Below are positions 37,517 through 46,505 of a stretch of DNA of 64,000 bases, piece by piece. Below the pieces are notes generated by a model that was not told the DNA's origin, made no database searches, and was given only the letters and a program-made list of their open reading frames with translations. The position numbers and the translations under genes were made by a program. The DNA is from Methylotenera sp. (GTDB taxonomy: Bacteria > Pseudomonadota > Gammaproteobacteria > Burkholderiales > Methylophilaceae): assembly GCA_020622105.1 (NCBI GenBank), contig JAHRYP010000001.1, forward strand, positions 125,194 to 189,193. The letters run 5' to 3'. Positions within the stretch are counted from its first letter, which is position 1, and the number at the start of each line of letters is the position of its first letter.

Positions 37517-37771
37517 ATGGCTAATATTGTGATGTATACCTCGGCAGTCTGTCCATATTGCATGAATGCAGAGCGTTTACTGGCAAGTAAGGGTGTGAAG
37601 GAAATCAACAAGATTCGCGTAGACCTGCAGCCTGAAAAACGTAATGAGATGATAGAAAAAACCGGTCGCCGTACCGTGCCACAGATTTTTATTGATGATC
37701 GCCATATCGGCGGTTTTGATGATTTGCGTGCACTGGATTTAGCAGGCGGATTAGATCCGCTATTGGCTTAA
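37517..37771 (+). CDS. grxC: Glutaredoxin 3
   Basis: Small dithiol glutaredoxin of 84 residues that reduces disulfides with glutathione. The active site is SAVCPYCMNAERLL near residue 12; the cis-proline segment RRTVPQIFIDDRHIGGFDDLRALD is conserved. It is 4 nt after the rhodanese gene and upstream of secB. Confidence 0.95.
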   Translation: MANIVMYTSAVCPYCMNAERLLASKGVKEINKIRVDLQPEKRNEMIEKTGRRTVPQIFIDDRHIGGFDDLRALDLAGGLDPLLA

Positions 37772-37877
37772 TACGACCTTGCAAGGACTCCTGAATAAAG
37801 TCTGCTAAAATAGCGGCTGATTTTTTGTAGTATATACATACCAACCTATTCAATTAACATTTTTTAAGTAGAACAAC

Positions 37878-38345
37878 ATGGCACAAGAAGACAACAACGC
37901 AGCACAAGAACAAGCACAGCAACCAGGCTTCGGCATCGAGAAAATTTACGTTAAAGATGCATCATTAGAAATTCCACATGCACCGCAAATTTTTACTGAC
38001 CGTACTCAGCCGCAAGTCAGTATCGAGTTGGGCAACTTTGCGCAGCAAATTGAAGAAAACGTATTTGAAGTTGCGATCAAAGTGACTGTGACTTCAAAAA
38101 TCGCTGATAAAACAGTATTTCTGGTAGAAGTGACACAAGCCGGTATTTTCCAGATCAGCAACGTACCAGTAGAAAATATTGAATTAATCGTAGGCATTAC
38201 CTGCCCGAATATTCTGTTCCCATATGCACGTGAAACTGTGTCTGATTTAGTTGTGCGTGCAGGCTTCCAGCCAGTGCTGCTGAATCCGATCAATTTTGAA
38301 GCATTGTTCGCGCAGCAAAAACAGCAAGAATCTGCTCAGGCTTAA
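37878..38345 (+). CDS. secB: Protein-export chaperone SecB
   Basis: Tetrameric cytosolic chaperone that delivers unfolded preproteins to SecA. It has 155 residues with the family core FGIEKIYVKDASLEIPHAPQIF, FEVAIKVTVTSK, FLVEVTQAGIFQISNVP and CPNILFPYARETVSDLVVRAGFQPVLLNPINFEALF. The C-terminal tail is short and Gln/Ala-rich. The start is ATG 37878. The 106-nt gap upstream contains TAAAAT-like -10 candidates but no clear promoter. Confidence 0.97.
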   Translation: MAQEDNNAAQEQAQQPGFGIEKIYVKDASLEIPHAPQIFTDRTQPQVSIELGNFAQQIEENVFEVAIKVTVTSKIADKTVFLVEVTQAGIFQISNVPVENIELIVGITCPNILFPYARETVSDLVVRAGFQPVLLNPINFEALFAQQKQQESAQA

Positions 38346-38366
38346 GTAGTCCGGCGCTTCAGATCT

Positions 38367-38822
38367 ATGTCTCGCTTCGCCAAAGCTTTAACTCTGCTCA
38401 TTACTCTAATGCTAGCGCCGGTTGTGGCGGTGGCATTAGAGTTCAAATCAGTCGCGGCACCTAAAGCTATTCTTTATGACGCCCCATCCAGTGCAGCCAA
38501 AAAGATTCTGCTGCTGAGCCAAGGTTATCCAGTTGAGATTATTGTTGATCTTGGCGAATGGCTGAAGGTGCGTGATGCGCAAGGCAGTATCAGCTGGATA
38601 GAGGCAAAACAGTTATCCGGCAAGCGCACGGTAATGGTGATTTCTGCCAATGCTGAAATGCGGTCGAGTGCTGATGCTGCATCAAGTCTGCTTGCTACAC
38701 TGGAAAAAGATGTTGTGCTGGAAATCGGCGATACCAAGCTGACTAATGGCTGGCTTAAAGTAAAACACCGTGACGGTATGACGGGCTTTATTTTAATTTC
38801 GTCTGTATGGGGATTTAACTAG
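38367..38822 (+). CDS. Exported SH3-domain protein
   Basis: A 151-residue protein with a signal peptide (MSRFAKALTLLITLMLAPVVAVALE) and two bacterial SH3-like repeats: LYDAPSSAAKKILLLSQGYPVEIIVDLGEWLKVRDAQGSISWIEAKQL and MRSSADAASSLLATLEKDVVLEIGDTKLTNGWLKVKHRDGMTGFILISSVWG. Such SH3_4-type proteins are regularly found between secB and gpsA in betaproteobacteria and may bind peptidoglycan; function is not established. Its stop codon abuts the gpsA ATG. Confidence 0.85.
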   Translation: MSRFAKALTLLITLMLAPVVAVALEFKSVAAPKAILYDAPSSAAKKILLLSQGYPVEIIVDLGEWLKVRDAQGSISWIEAKQLSGKRTVMVISANAEMRSSADAASSLLATLEKDVVLEIGDTKLTNGWLKVKHRDGMTGFILISSVWGFN

Positions 38823-39863
38823 ATGGTTACTGATTCAGATTTTAAAACGTATTCAGCTATTAAAACTAAAGATGCAAAAATAGCGGTACTGGGTGCCGGG
38901 GCATGGGGTACCGCGCTCGCCATGAATCTGAGTCAGCGTCATCGTGTTTCGCTATGGGCGCGTAATGCAGGCCATGTTTCCGGCATGCGTAAAGCACGCG
39001 CCAATCCTTTATATCTGGGTGATTTTAAATTCAATGACCAGTTGTCGGTTGAAGATAACTTGCAGACGGCGCTTGATGGTGCTGATTTGATTTTATCCGT
39101 AGTGCCGACCGCCGGCTTTCGCGGTATGTTAAAAGACATCAAAGCGCTGGGTTCTACCTTGCCCATTATTTGGGCGCACAAGGGTCTGGAACCTGAGTCT
39201 GCTAAATTGCCTTATGAAGTGGCGCTGGAAGAATTAGGTAGTGTTCACAGATGGGGTGCGTTATCCGGCCCTAGCTTTGCCGCTGAATTGGTACGCGGTT
39301 TGCCAACAGCAATTACATTGGCTGCCAATGATAAAGAGTTCTCTAATGAGGCTGCCCAGTTGATTCATGGAGCTAATCTGCGTGTTTACAACACGACAGA
39401 CGTGATTGGTGTTTCTGTAGGCGGTGCTGTAAAAAATGTAATGGCGATTGCTGCCGGTATTTCTGATGGCATGGGTTTTGGTAACAATGCACGTGCCGCC
39501 ATGATCACGCGAGGCCTGACTGAAATGACGCGTTTTGGCGTGGCATTAGGTGCTAAAACCGAATCATTCATGGGGTTGGCTGGAGTGGGTGATTTGATAT
39601 TGACCTGTACCGGCCAATATTCCAGGAACCGTGAAGTTGGCTTGCAGCTGGCAAGTGGCAAAAGTCTGGCAGACATTCTGCAAGGTCTGGGGCATGTTGC
39701 CGAAGGCGTGAATACTGCGCGTGAAGTAATGCGCCGTGCTGATAGCCTTGGTGTCGATATGCCGATTACCTATGAAGTGAATCAGGCACTGACGCATGGC
39801 AAGAGTGCGCAGGATGCCGTGATGGACTTATTAGGTCGTGATCAAAAGCCGGAAGGCGTTTAA
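38823..39863 (+). CDS. gpsA: NAD(P)H-dependent glycerol-3-phosphate dehydrogenase
   Basis: Makes sn-glycerol-3-phosphate for phospholipids. It has 346 residues. The Rossmann loop IAVLGAGAWGTALAMNLSQRH lies near residue 20, after an N-terminal extension of about 19 residues; then LSGPSFAAELVRGLPTAIT, GGAVKNVMAIAAGISDGMGFGNNARAAMITRGLTEM and GVGDLILTCTGQYSRNREVG are diagnostic. ATG 38823 directly follows the SH3 gene stop, so coupling is likely. A weak GCAA/TTGC hairpin with a T-run (39866-39886) lies just downstream. Confidence 0.96.
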   Translation: MVTDSDFKTYSAIKTKDAKIAVLGAGAWGTALAMNLSQRHRVSLWARNAGHVSGMRKARANPLYLGDFKFNDQLSVEDNLQTALDGADLILSVVPTAGFRGMLKDIKALGSTLPIIWAHKGLEPESAKLPYEVALEELGSVHRWGALSGPSFAAELVRGLPTAITLAANDKEFSNEAAQLIHGANLRVYNTTDVIGVSVGGAVKNVMAIAAGISDGMGFGNNARAAMITRGLTEMTRFGVALGAKTESFMGLAGVGDLILTCTGQYSRNREVGLQLASGKSLADILQGLGHVAEGVNTAREVMRRADSLGVDMPITYEVNQALTHGKSAQDAVMDLLGRDQKPEGV

Positions 39864-39963
39864 ACGCAAGTAGTATTGCTTTTTTATCGCACTAATCTCT
39901 CGGTTTTAACTGTTTTAATTAGTAATAATGCCCTCGTGGCTAGTTTTTTGCGGTTAGAGACTT

Positions 39964-40428
39964 TTAACTGCCGCCCTCAAACCCGATCTGCCGCCATGCT
40001 TCATATAGTAATACGGCAGCTGAGTTTGATAAATTCAGGCTGCGGCTGTTAGGTAGCATCGGTAGGCGTACACGATGTTCAGGGCTGAATTCCGCACGAA
40101 TTTCTTCCGGTAAACCGCGTGTTTCCGGGCCGAATACAAATACATCGCCCTTTTCAAAAGTAATGTCTGCATGGCAGGTGCTGCCTTTGGTAGTGAGTGC
40201 AAACATGCGCTTTCCAGCTAAAGCCGCTTTACATTCTGCCCAATTTTCATGTACCTGCAAACTTGCATATTCGTGATAATCCAGACCGGCACGTTTAAGC
40301 TGTTTGTCTTCCAGTGAAAAGCCAAGTGGTTTTACCAGATGCAGATTTGCACCGGTATTGGCGCATAGTCTGATGATGTTGCCGGTATTCGGCGGTATTT
40401 CCGGTTCAAATAAAACAATTGTAAACAT
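39964..40428 (-). CDS. trmL: tRNA (cytidine/uridine-34 2'-O)-methyltransferase
   Basis: SPOUT-class enzyme of 154 residues that methylates the wobble base of leucine tRNAs. The N-terminus is [37 protein letters not shown], and the knotted SAM site includes [15 protein letters not shown] and the C-terminal [27 protein letters not shown]. It lies 21 nt downstream of comF on the same strand and convergent with gpsA. Confidence 0.95.
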   Translation of the reverse strand: MFTIVLFEPEIPPNTGNIIRLCANTGANLHLVKPLGFSLEDKQLKRAGLDYHEYASLQVHENWAECKAALAGKRMFALTTKGSTCHADITFEKGDVFVFGPETRGLPEEIRAEFSPEHRVRLPMLPNSRSLNLSNSAAVLLYEAWRQIGFEGGS

Positions 40429-40449
40429 ATGAGCACTTCTATAAATTTA

Positions 40450-41169
40450 TCAGTGAGGTCTGGGGAGTGTTCTTGCAATCACCCAGCATTCTACATGTGC
40501 CGCTCCCGCTTGTTTTAAAGTTTTGGCTAATTCATTCAAGCTGGCACCTGTGGTCATCACGTCATCAACCAGCGCAATGTTAAGTCCTTGCAGGTTTTTA
40601 TCACACTGAAAAACGCCCCGTATGTTTTTGATACGTTCTTTTAACGGCAGGCTAGCTTGCGGTGGTGTAAGTCTGGTGCGCTGGCATGAAGTAAAGTCGA
40701 GTTTTATTTGTCTGTGCTTGCTGATAAGACGTGCAATTTCCAATGCCTGATTAAAGCCGCGCTGTTTAAGGCGTTCGTTATGCATCGGCATCGGCATGAT
40801 CAGGTCTGGTTGCGTATGATTATTCGGGGCAGCATCAAGCAAGTTTTTGATAAATAAAGACGCAAATGTATCTGCCAGATGCAGAGACTCTTTGTATTTA
40901 TAGTGTTGTAGCAGCCGGTCCAGCGGATAGTCATAGCTGAATAAGGCACGTGTCGCATCAAAGCTGGGTGCAGATTGCAGGCAATGACCGCAAATGTGGC
41001 CATCTGACAGCAGGCCGCATTGCGGACACTTTGGTGCGATATGCCAAGGTAAACTTTGCTGGCAATCACTGCAAAGTCCATATTCTCCACCTTTGTGGTT
41101 AGCGCATAGCATACAAGCTTGCTGCAGGATGGAATTGAAAATATGCTTAAATTTTAATCTATTGTTCAA
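40450..41169 (-). CDS. comF: ComF-family phosphoribosyltransferase-like protein
   Basis: A 239-residue protein. The N-terminal zinc-ribbon-like part has CMLCANHKGGEYGLCSDCQQSLPW and CPQCGLLSDGHICGHCLQ; the C-terminal PRTase domain has RGFNQALEIARLISK and the PRPP loop IALVDDVMTTGASLNELAKTLKQAG. ComF proteins are needed for DNA uptake in naturally competent bacteria, and homologues (YhgH/GntX) in others are of unclear role. It is divergent from the biotin operon, the usual betaproteobacterial context. Confidence 0.9.
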   Translation of the reverse strand: MNNRLKFKHIFNSILQQACMLCANHKGGEYGLCSDCQQSLPWHIAPKCPQCGLLSDGHICGHCLQSAPSFDATRALFSYDYPLDRLLQHYKYKESLHLADTFASLFIKNLLDAAPNNHTQPDLIMPMPMHNERLKQRGFNQALEIARLISKHRQIKLDFTSCQRTRLTPPQASLPLKERIKNIRGVFQCDKNLQGLNIALVDDVMTTGASLNELAKTLKQAGAAHVECWVIARTLPRPH

Positions 41170-41172
41170 AAT

Positions 41173-41202
41173 TTGCAGGGCTTTTTGTTGACAAGGTATA
41201 AT
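41173..41202 (+). promoter_or_regulatory. Candidate promoter of the biotin operon
   Basis: TTGCAG (41173-41178), an 18-nt spacer and a perfect TATAAT (41197-41202) lie about 80 nt upstream of bioB. The adjacent TTGACA (41188) is only 3 nt before the -10 and cannot be its -35. No convincing BirA operator is seen. Confidence 0.5.
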
Positions 41203-41282
41203 GCAAAATATTCAATAAGTTATCAAACCAGCGATATCCCGGATTTAAATCCGGTGCTAACGTTGTAAATAAGGAAACGCAC

Positions 41283-42320
41283 ATGCTTGAATCGGCAACA
41301 ACATCACCGGTAGCTTCCAGTAACGAGGCTGTCATCAATACTGATCATCTTAAAGCCAATTTAGACAAATCATGCACGCCAAAAACAGTTAATCGCTGGA
41401 GCGTTGACGACATTGTCGCATTATTTGAGTTGCCGTTCAGCGATTTGATGTATCGCGCGCAAACCGTGCACCGTGAAAACTTTGATCCGAATGCGGTTCA
41501 GGTCAGCACTTTGCTATCAATTAAAACCGGTGGCTGTTCAGAGGATTGCGGTTATTGCCCGCAGGCAGCGCGTTATCATACCGAGGTTGAGAGCGAACCG
41601 TTAATGGCATTGGATGATGTAGTTGCCGCCGCCAAAGAAGCTAAAGATAACGGGGCCAGCCGCTTCTGTATGGGTGCAGCATGGCGTGGCCCGAAACAGC
41701 GTGACCTGGAACCAGTGCTGAGAATGATTGAGGAAGTGAAAGCTTTGGGTCTGGAGACCTGCGCTACTTTGGGCATGTTGAAGGAAGGTCAGGCTGAGCA
41801 GTTGAAAGAAGCCGGACTTGATTACTACAACCATAATCTGGACACAGCGCCGGAGTTCTATGGTGAAGTGATTACGACACGTACCTATCAAGACCGCTTG
41901 GAGACACTGGAGCGCGTACGTAGCCAGAACATTCACGTTTGCAGTGGCGGCATTATCGGGATGGGTGAGTCACGCAACCAGCGCGCTGGTCTGCTGGCGC
42001 AACTGGCTAACATGGAACAGCCGCCTGAGAGCGTACCGATTAACTTGCTGACTCAAGTTGAGGGCACGCCTTTGCACGGTACTGAAGAGTTAGATCATCT
42101 GGAGTTTGTGCGCACGATTGCAGCGGCACGTATTACGATGCCAACCAGCTATGTGCGCTTATCAGCGGGTCGTCAAAGTATGAGTGAAGGTACGCAAGCG
42201 ATGTGCTTTCTTGCCGGTGCTAACAGCATTTTCTACGGTGAAAAACTGTTAACTACAGGTAACCCGGAAGCCGATACGGATAAGCAGTTGTTTGCAAAAC
42301 TTGGTATCAACAAAATTTAA
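41283..42320 (+). CDS. bioB: Biotin synthase
   Basis: Radical-SAM enzyme inserting sulfur into dethiobiotin. It has 345 residues. The [4Fe-4S] motif [14 protein letters not shown] lies near residue 80, [16 protein letters not shown] near residue 124, [26 protein letters not shown] near residue 180, and [11 protein letters not shown] near residue 219. An N-terminal extension of about 35 residues precedes the conserved [15 protein letters not shown]. It is first in bioBFHCD; the bioF ATG follows its stop with no gap. Confidence 0.97.
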   Translation: MLESATTSPVASSNEAVINTDHLKANLDKSCTPKTVNRWSVDDIVALFELPFSDLMYRAQTVHRENFDPNAVQVSTLLSIKTGGCSEDCGYCPQAARYHTEVESEPLMALDDVVAAAKEAKDNGASRFCMGAAWRGPKQRDLEPVLRMIEEVKALGLETCATLGMLKEGQAEQLKEAGLDYYNHNLDTAPEFYGEVITTRTYQDRLETLERVRSQNIHVCSGGIIGMGESRNQRAGLLAQLANMEQPPESVPINLLTQVEGTPLHGTEELDHLEFVRTIAAARITMPTSYVRLSAGRQSMSEGTQAMCFLAGANSIFYGEKLLTTGNPEADTDKQLFAKLGINKI

Positions 42321-43478
42321 ATGTTAGCTGCTTTACAAAAAGAGCTTGAACAGCGCAAGGCTAATGGCCTGCTGCGTCAGCGCCGTTTACTGGACTCTCC
42401 GCAGGCAGAGCATATTGTTGCCAACCAGAAACCTTACCTGTCATTTTGCAGCAACGATTATCTAGGCTTGGCAAATCGTCCTGAGCTGATTGCCGCCATG
42501 CAAAAGGCAGCAGGTGATTCCGGTGTCGGCAGCGGTGCATCCAATCTTATTACCGGCCACCATCGCTACCATGATTCACTGGAAAAGCAGCTGGCCAAGT
42601 TTGTGGATTTACCAGCAGCACTATTATTCTCCACCGGTTATATGGCAAATATTGGTGTGATCGGTGCTTTGATGGGGCGTGGTGATGCTGTCTTTGCAGA
42701 TAAATTGAATCATGCCTGTCTCAATGATGGTGCGTATTTTTCCTACGCAGACTTTCACCGTTACCCGCATAATGATGTTGCTGCATTGGAAAAGCTGTTG
42801 CAAGCAAGCCAAGCCAAACATAAGCTGATCGCTGCCGATGCGGTGTTCAGTATGGATGGCGACATTGCGCCTATCCCTGAGTATCTGGCACTGTGCGAGA
42901 AATATGATGCCTACCTGTATTTGGATGACGCACATGGTTTTGGCGTGTTGGGTGAGCATGGTCAAGGCAGCCTGAATCACTTCAAGATCAAGTCGCCGCG
43001 TATCATTGTCATGGCAACATTAGGCAAGGCGGCGGGTGTCGCCGGTGCTTTTGTTGCCGGTGAACAAGTGGTGATTGATTATCTGATTCAAAAAGCCAAA
43101 AGCTACGTATATTCAACACCGGCACCGCCGGCACTTTCTGCAACGCTGTCAGCTTCGGTGCAACTGATTGAGCAGGGCGATGATCTGCGTGCCAATTTGA
43201 ATGCCTTGATTGCTTACCTGAAAGCAAATCTAAAGCTCAAAAAATGGAAGCTGCTGGAATCAGATACTGCGATTCAACCATTGATTATCGGCGGCAATGA
43301 GGAATCACTGGCGGTTAGCGAGTACTTGCAGACACATGGTATTCTGGTACCGGCGATACGTCCGCCTACCGTGCCGACAGGTACGGCAAGGCTGCGTATT
43401 TCATTATCGGCCGCTCATAGTCTGGATGATGTGAAGCAACTGGTAGCGGCAATTCATCAGGCAGAAAGTGTTTTATGA
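42321..43478 (+). CDS. bioF: 8-amino-7-oxononanoate synthase
   Basis: PLP-dependent condensation of pimeloyl-ACP with alanine. It has 385 residues: SFCSNDYLGLANRPEL near residue 35, GSGASNLITGHHRYHDSLEKQLA, YLDDAHGFGVLGEHGQG near residue 197 and the PLP lysine in VMATLGKAAGVAGAFVAG near residue 233. It starts directly after the bioB stop and its own end overlaps bioH by 4 nt (ATGA), so the operon is translationally coupled. Confidence 0.97.
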   Translation: MLAALQKELEQRKANGLLRQRRLLDSPQAEHIVANQKPYLSFCSNDYLGLANRPELIAAMQKAAGDSGVGSGASNLITGHHRYHDSLEKQLAKFVDLPAALLFSTGYMANIGVIGALMGRGDAVFADKLNHACLNDGAYFSYADFHRYPHNDVAALEKLLQASQAKHKLIAADAVFSMDGDIAPIPEYLALCEKYDAYLYLDDAHGFGVLGEHGQGSLNHFKIKSPRIIVMATLGKAAGVAGAFVAGEQVVIDYLIQKAKSYVYSTPAPPALSATLSASVQLIEQGDDLRANLNALIAYLKANLKLKKWKLLESDTAIQPLIIGGNEESLAVSEYLQTHGILVPAIRPPTVPTGTARLRISLSAAHSLDDVKQLVAAIHQAESVL

Positions 43479-44293
43479 ATGTAACTGCAAATAATGTGCA
43501 TGTAGAAACCATAGGCGCTGGGCCCAATCTGGTGCTGATTCACGGCTGGGGCATGAGTGGCGCCGTATGGCAGCCATTGGTGAAAAAGCTCAATAAATCT
43601 TTTACTTTGCATATTGTTGATTTACCCGGTATGGGCTTCAGCCGCCCGATAGAACCGTTTCATCTGCATGCCGTTGCCGAGAAAGTGGCTGAAACCTTGC
43701 CTGCTGATGCTGACATTGTGGGTTGGTCACTTGGTGGGCAGGTAGCGATGCGTATCACGCTGGATTACCCAGACTTGGTACGCCGGTTGGTGCTGGTAGG
43801 TTCAACGCCATGCTTTGTAAATAAAAGTTTTGATCAGAGCAATACCGAATATAAAACCACTTGGGATTTAGGTATTGACCCGGACGTGTTCAGTAACTTT
43901 GCTGACAGTGTCAATGAAGATTATCACAGGACGATGACGCAATTCCTGACCTTACAGTGCATGGGCGCGAGTGATGCGCGCAGTACAGTTAAGTTGTTGC
44001 GCAATAAATTCTCAGAGCGCCCGACACCATCGTCACAGGCGCTGTTCCGTGCGCTGAATATATTGCTGGAAACCGATTTGCGTGCGGAGGTTGAGCATCT
44101 GCGTAAGCCGACATTGCTGATTCACGGTGACCGCGATACGCTGGCACCGGTACAGGCTGCACACTGGATGATGCAGAACCTGCCGACAGGTTTTCTGCGT
44201 GTGATGGCAGGTGCGTCACATGCACCATTTCTTTCACATCAGGAACATTTCATTGATGCGGTTGTACAGTTTTTAGAGCCGCCTACACAGTAA
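43475..44293 (+). CDS. bioH: Pimeloyl-ACP methyl ester carboxylesterase
   Basis: Alpha/beta hydrolase that removes the methyl group from pimeloyl-ACP methyl ester, ending the disguised fatty-acid route to pimelate. It has 272 residues: oxyanion region NLVLIHGWGMSGAVWQPL, nucleophile elbow IVGWSLGGQVAMRI near residue 85, acid in LLIHGDRDTLAPVQAAHWM and histidine in MAGASHAPFLSHQEHF. GWSLGG is typical of BioH. Position between bioF and bioC supports the assignment. Confidence 0.95.
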   Translation: MNVTANNVHVETIGAGPNLVLIHGWGMSGAVWQPLVKKLNKSFTLHIVDLPGMGFSRPIEPFHLHAVAEKVAETLPADADIVGWSLGGQVAMRITLDYPDLVRRLVLVGSTPCFVNKSFDQSNTEYKTTWDLGIDPDVFSNFADSVNEDYHRTMTQFLTLQCMGASDARSTVKLLRNKFSERPTPSSQALFRALNILLETDLRAEVEHLRKPTLLIHGDRDTLAPVQAAHWMMQNLPTGFLRVMAGASHAPFLSHQEHFIDAVVQFLEPPTQ

Positions 44294-44296
44294 TTT

Positions 44297-45208
44297 ATGA
44301 TGACAGACGATATTTACCGCATCGATAAAGCGCGGGCGCGTGCTTCTTTTGGCCGCGCAGCCGAAACCTATGATGCCGCTGCAATATTGCAGAAACAAGT
44401 GCGTGAGGAGATGCTGAATCGCCTTGATCTCGTGAAAATAAATCCGCAGTTTATTCTGGATGCAGGCTGCGGTACCGGGCTGGCAAGCCACGCCCTGCAA
44501 AAGCGTTATGCAAAGTCGCAGGTAGTGTCACTGGATTTCGCGCATCAGATGCTGCAGAAAACACGTAAGACACGTAGCCGCCTTGGCCTAGCCCATCAGA
44601 TCAAGTCCCTATTCAGCAATAAAAAACAAAACCTGCTATGTGCTGACATTGAGGCTCTACCTTTGGCGGATAGCAGTGTCGGTTTTGTCTGGTCAAATCT
44701 GGCGATTCAGTGGTGCAATGATCTGGATGCCGCATTGCAGGAATTTCACCGAGTATTACAGCCTGAAGGTTTGCTCATGTTCAGTACATTTGGGCCAGAT
44801 ACATTGCGCGAGTTAAGGACTGCCAGCGATGCAGCAAGCGCTAGCAGTCATACCAGCGTAAGCAGGTTTATTGATATGCATGATATAGGCGATGCTTTGG
44901 TGCGTGCCGGGTTCAGTGCGCCGGTACTGGATGTTGAGCGGTTTACCCTGACTTATGATGATGTGAAAAGCGTGATGCGTGATTTAAAGAGTATCGGCGC
45001 ACACAATGCAACAGATGGCCGTGCACGAGGTCTGCTTGGCCGCAGCTACTTTGCGAGGCTGGAAGCAGAATATGAACAGTTTCGGCAGCATGACGGTAAA
45101 CTGCCAGCTACATTCGAAGTAGTATACGCACATGCCTGGCGTGCCAAAGATAATCCAAAATTCGAAGATGGAATTTCGCCCATCACTTTCAAACCCAGAC
45201 AAAAGTAG
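44297..45208 (+). CDS. bioC: Malonyl-ACP O-methyltransferase
   Basis: SAM-dependent methyltransferase that starts pimelate synthesis by methylating malonyl-ACP. It has 303 residues: ARASFGRAAETYDAAAILQKQVREEML near residue 15 is the BioC N-terminal signature, SAM motif I is ILDAGCGTGLASHALQKRY near residue 55, then VSLDFAHQMLQ, LLCADIEALPLADSSVGFVWSNLAIQWC and LMFSTFGPDTLRELR. It is slightly longer than E. coli BioC (251), with an insertion around KTRSRLGLAHQIKSLFSNKKQN. It begins 3 nt after bioH. Confidence 0.95.
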   Translation: MMTDDIYRIDKARARASFGRAAETYDAAAILQKQVREEMLNRLDLVKINPQFILDAGCGTGLASHALQKRYAKSQVVSLDFAHQMLQKTRKTRSRLGLAHQIKSLFSNKKQNLLCADIEALPLADSSVGFVWSNLAIQWCNDLDAALQEFHRVLQPEGLLMFSTFGPDTLRELRTASDAASASSHTSVSRFIDMHDIGDALVRAGFSAPVLDVERFTLTYDDVKSVMRDLKSIGAHNATDGRARGLLGRSYFARLEAEYEQFRQHDGKLPATFEVVYAHAWRAKDNPKFEDGISPITFKPRQK

Positions 45209-45213
45209 CAGTC

Positions 45214-45873
45214 ATGCAGCAGTCATATTTTGTAGTGGGTACTGATACCAATGTAGGTAAAACCTATGTTGCTAGCGCTTTGCTCCGGTATTTTGTCAGC
45301 AGCGGTAAACGCGCGGTTGGTATGAAGCCCGTCGCATCAGGCTGTGAGTTGAGTGCGCATGGTATCTGGCAGGGGCAGCTGGTTAATGATGATGTAGTGG
45401 CATTATATGAAGCTGGCAATGTTCCAGCCGCATTGGAATTAATCAACCCTTACCATTTTGTGCCTGCGATTGCGCCACACATTGCCGCTGAAAAAGTCGG
45501 CGTTGAAATTGATGTGGATTTGATCTTGCGCAGTTACCATACCTTGGCAGAGATGGCCGATGTGGTAGTGGTTGAGGGTGCTGGCGGATTTTTTGTGCCT
45601 GTGAATAATCAGCAGACGCTGGCTGATCTTGCGGTTAAATTACAGCTACCGATCATACTGGTGGTTGGTATGCGTTTGGGCTGTATTAATCATGCCTTAT
45701 TAACCGTTGAAGCTATTCAATCCAGAGGGTTAACGCTGGCCGGATGGGTGGCTAATCAGGTTGAGCCGGATATGCCGATGTTTGCCGAAAACCTTGCCAG
45801 TTTGCAGCAGCGTATTGCTGCTCCATGTCTGAGTGTGGTGCCTTGGCATGGTGAGGCTGAATTTAGCTTGTAG
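45214..45873 (+). CDS. bioD: Dethiobiotin synthetase
   Basis: ATP-dependent ureido-ring closure before BioB. It has 219 residues: P-loop VVGTDTNVGKTYVASALLRYF at the N-terminus, GMKPVASGCE near residue 39, NPYHFVPAIAPHIAAE near residue 75, VVVEGAGGFFVPVNNQQTLADLAVKLQLPIILVVGMRLGCINHALLTVEAI. It is last in the operon, 5 nt after bioC. bioA (DAPA aminotransferase) is not in the window. No ordinary terminator follows; a structured repeat begins about 57 nt downstream. Confidence 0.97.
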   Translation: MQQSYFVVGTDTNVGKTYVASALLRYFVSSGKRAVGMKPVASGCELSAHGIWQGQLVNDDVVALYEAGNVPAALELINPYHFVPAIAPHIAAEKVGVEIDVDLILRSYHTLAEMADVVVVEGAGGFFVPVNNQQTLADLAVKLQLPIILVVGMRLGCINHALLTVEAIQSRGLTLAGWVANQVEPDMPMFAENLASLQQRIAAPCLSVVPWHGEAEFSL

Positions 45874-45929
45874 ATGGTCGCTCTCGTGTGATTTTTAAAC
45901 TATTTTTTTATAAGTTTTCAGCTTGCGTT

Positions 45930-46118
45930 TCGCCTCTAGGCGAGTTTCTTTCTTTTGCTTAGCCAAAAGAAAGAAACCAAAGAAAAAGCTACCACCTGCC
46001 GCTTAATCCTCAATTTTGAATAAATCTTGAGCGGCAGCCGGAAACTCGCTAGCGCTTAGACAGCCGTCTGCCGAATACTCTCAAGATTTACTCAAAATTG
46101 AGGCGCGTCAGCAGTGGG
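45930..46118 (+). repeat. Structured dispersed repeat, copy B
   Basis: Lies after bioD. P1 is CGCC-TCTA-GGCG; P2 (45944-45977) is GTTTCTTTCTTTT-GCTTAGCC-AAAAGAAAGAAAC; P3 has outer CCAC-CTGCCGC against GCGTCAG-CA-GTGG, a long CCTCAATTTTGAATAAATC.. stem pairing with ..GATTTACTCAAAATTGAGG (one mismatch), and CGGCAGCCGG against CCGTCTGCCG. The AAACTCGC box is present; the TGCGCTACTC box found in the other copies is missing. Confidence 0.8.
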
Positions 46119-46218
46119 CTCTATATGTTGGGTAAGTCTTGGTTATTAAAACACCTATATAGTTTAGCGATAAGTTATATAGCAGTTATTTAAAGCAGAA
46201 ATGGTTGTGTCAAATTCA

Positions 46219-46484
46219 ACCCTTTCTACCGCGCTGAGTAGCGCAGACTTAATGGGGGATTTCGGCAAGCGGTTGTTTGAGCTCAATTGTTTTTATTGGG
46301 CGAGTTTTCACAACAGAACAATTGCTTTAGCAATTCGTGATGTTGGGGAAGACCCTTGCGGTCTCCGATTGCCGCTCATTAAGGCGAGCAACGGAAGAAA
46401 GAGCGGTAGAGGGTAGCCTTTTCTTTTCCTCATTTCTTTTGGTTAAGCAAAAGAAATGAGGTCGCCAGCCGGGCGAGACCGGCT
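46219..46484 (-). repeat. Structured dispersed repeat, copy B2, opposite orientation
   Basis: Read on the minus strand: P1 AGCCGG-TCTCG-CCGGCT with one extra loop base, P2 CCTCATTTCTTTT-GCTTAACC-AAAAGAAATGAGG (46428-46461), outer P3 stem ACCCTCTACCGC with GCGGTAG-AA-AGGGT, an inner CTTAATG/CATTAAG stem, and the boxes AAAACTCGC, GCTCAAACA and TGCGCTACTCAGC. It also has two accessory hairpins (AGACC-GCAAG-GGTCT and AATTGC-TAAA-GCAATT). With copy B it forms an inverted pair filling the 632-nt bioD / M48 gap. The 71-aa ORF at 46201 is a shadow. Confidence 0.8.
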
Positions 46485-46505
46485 ACTTAATTTGAGACGT
46501 TGAAT

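Noticed and set aside
41184-41240. BirA-type operator upstream of bioB (TTGTTGACA...AGTTATCAA)
   Set aside because: Half-sites match the TTGTAAACC consensus poorly and the spacing (about 24 nt) is too long for BirA.
46201-46416. 71-aa plus-strand ORF after bioD
   Set aside because: Lies inside repeat copy B2 on the opposite strand, with no ribosome site or family resemblance.
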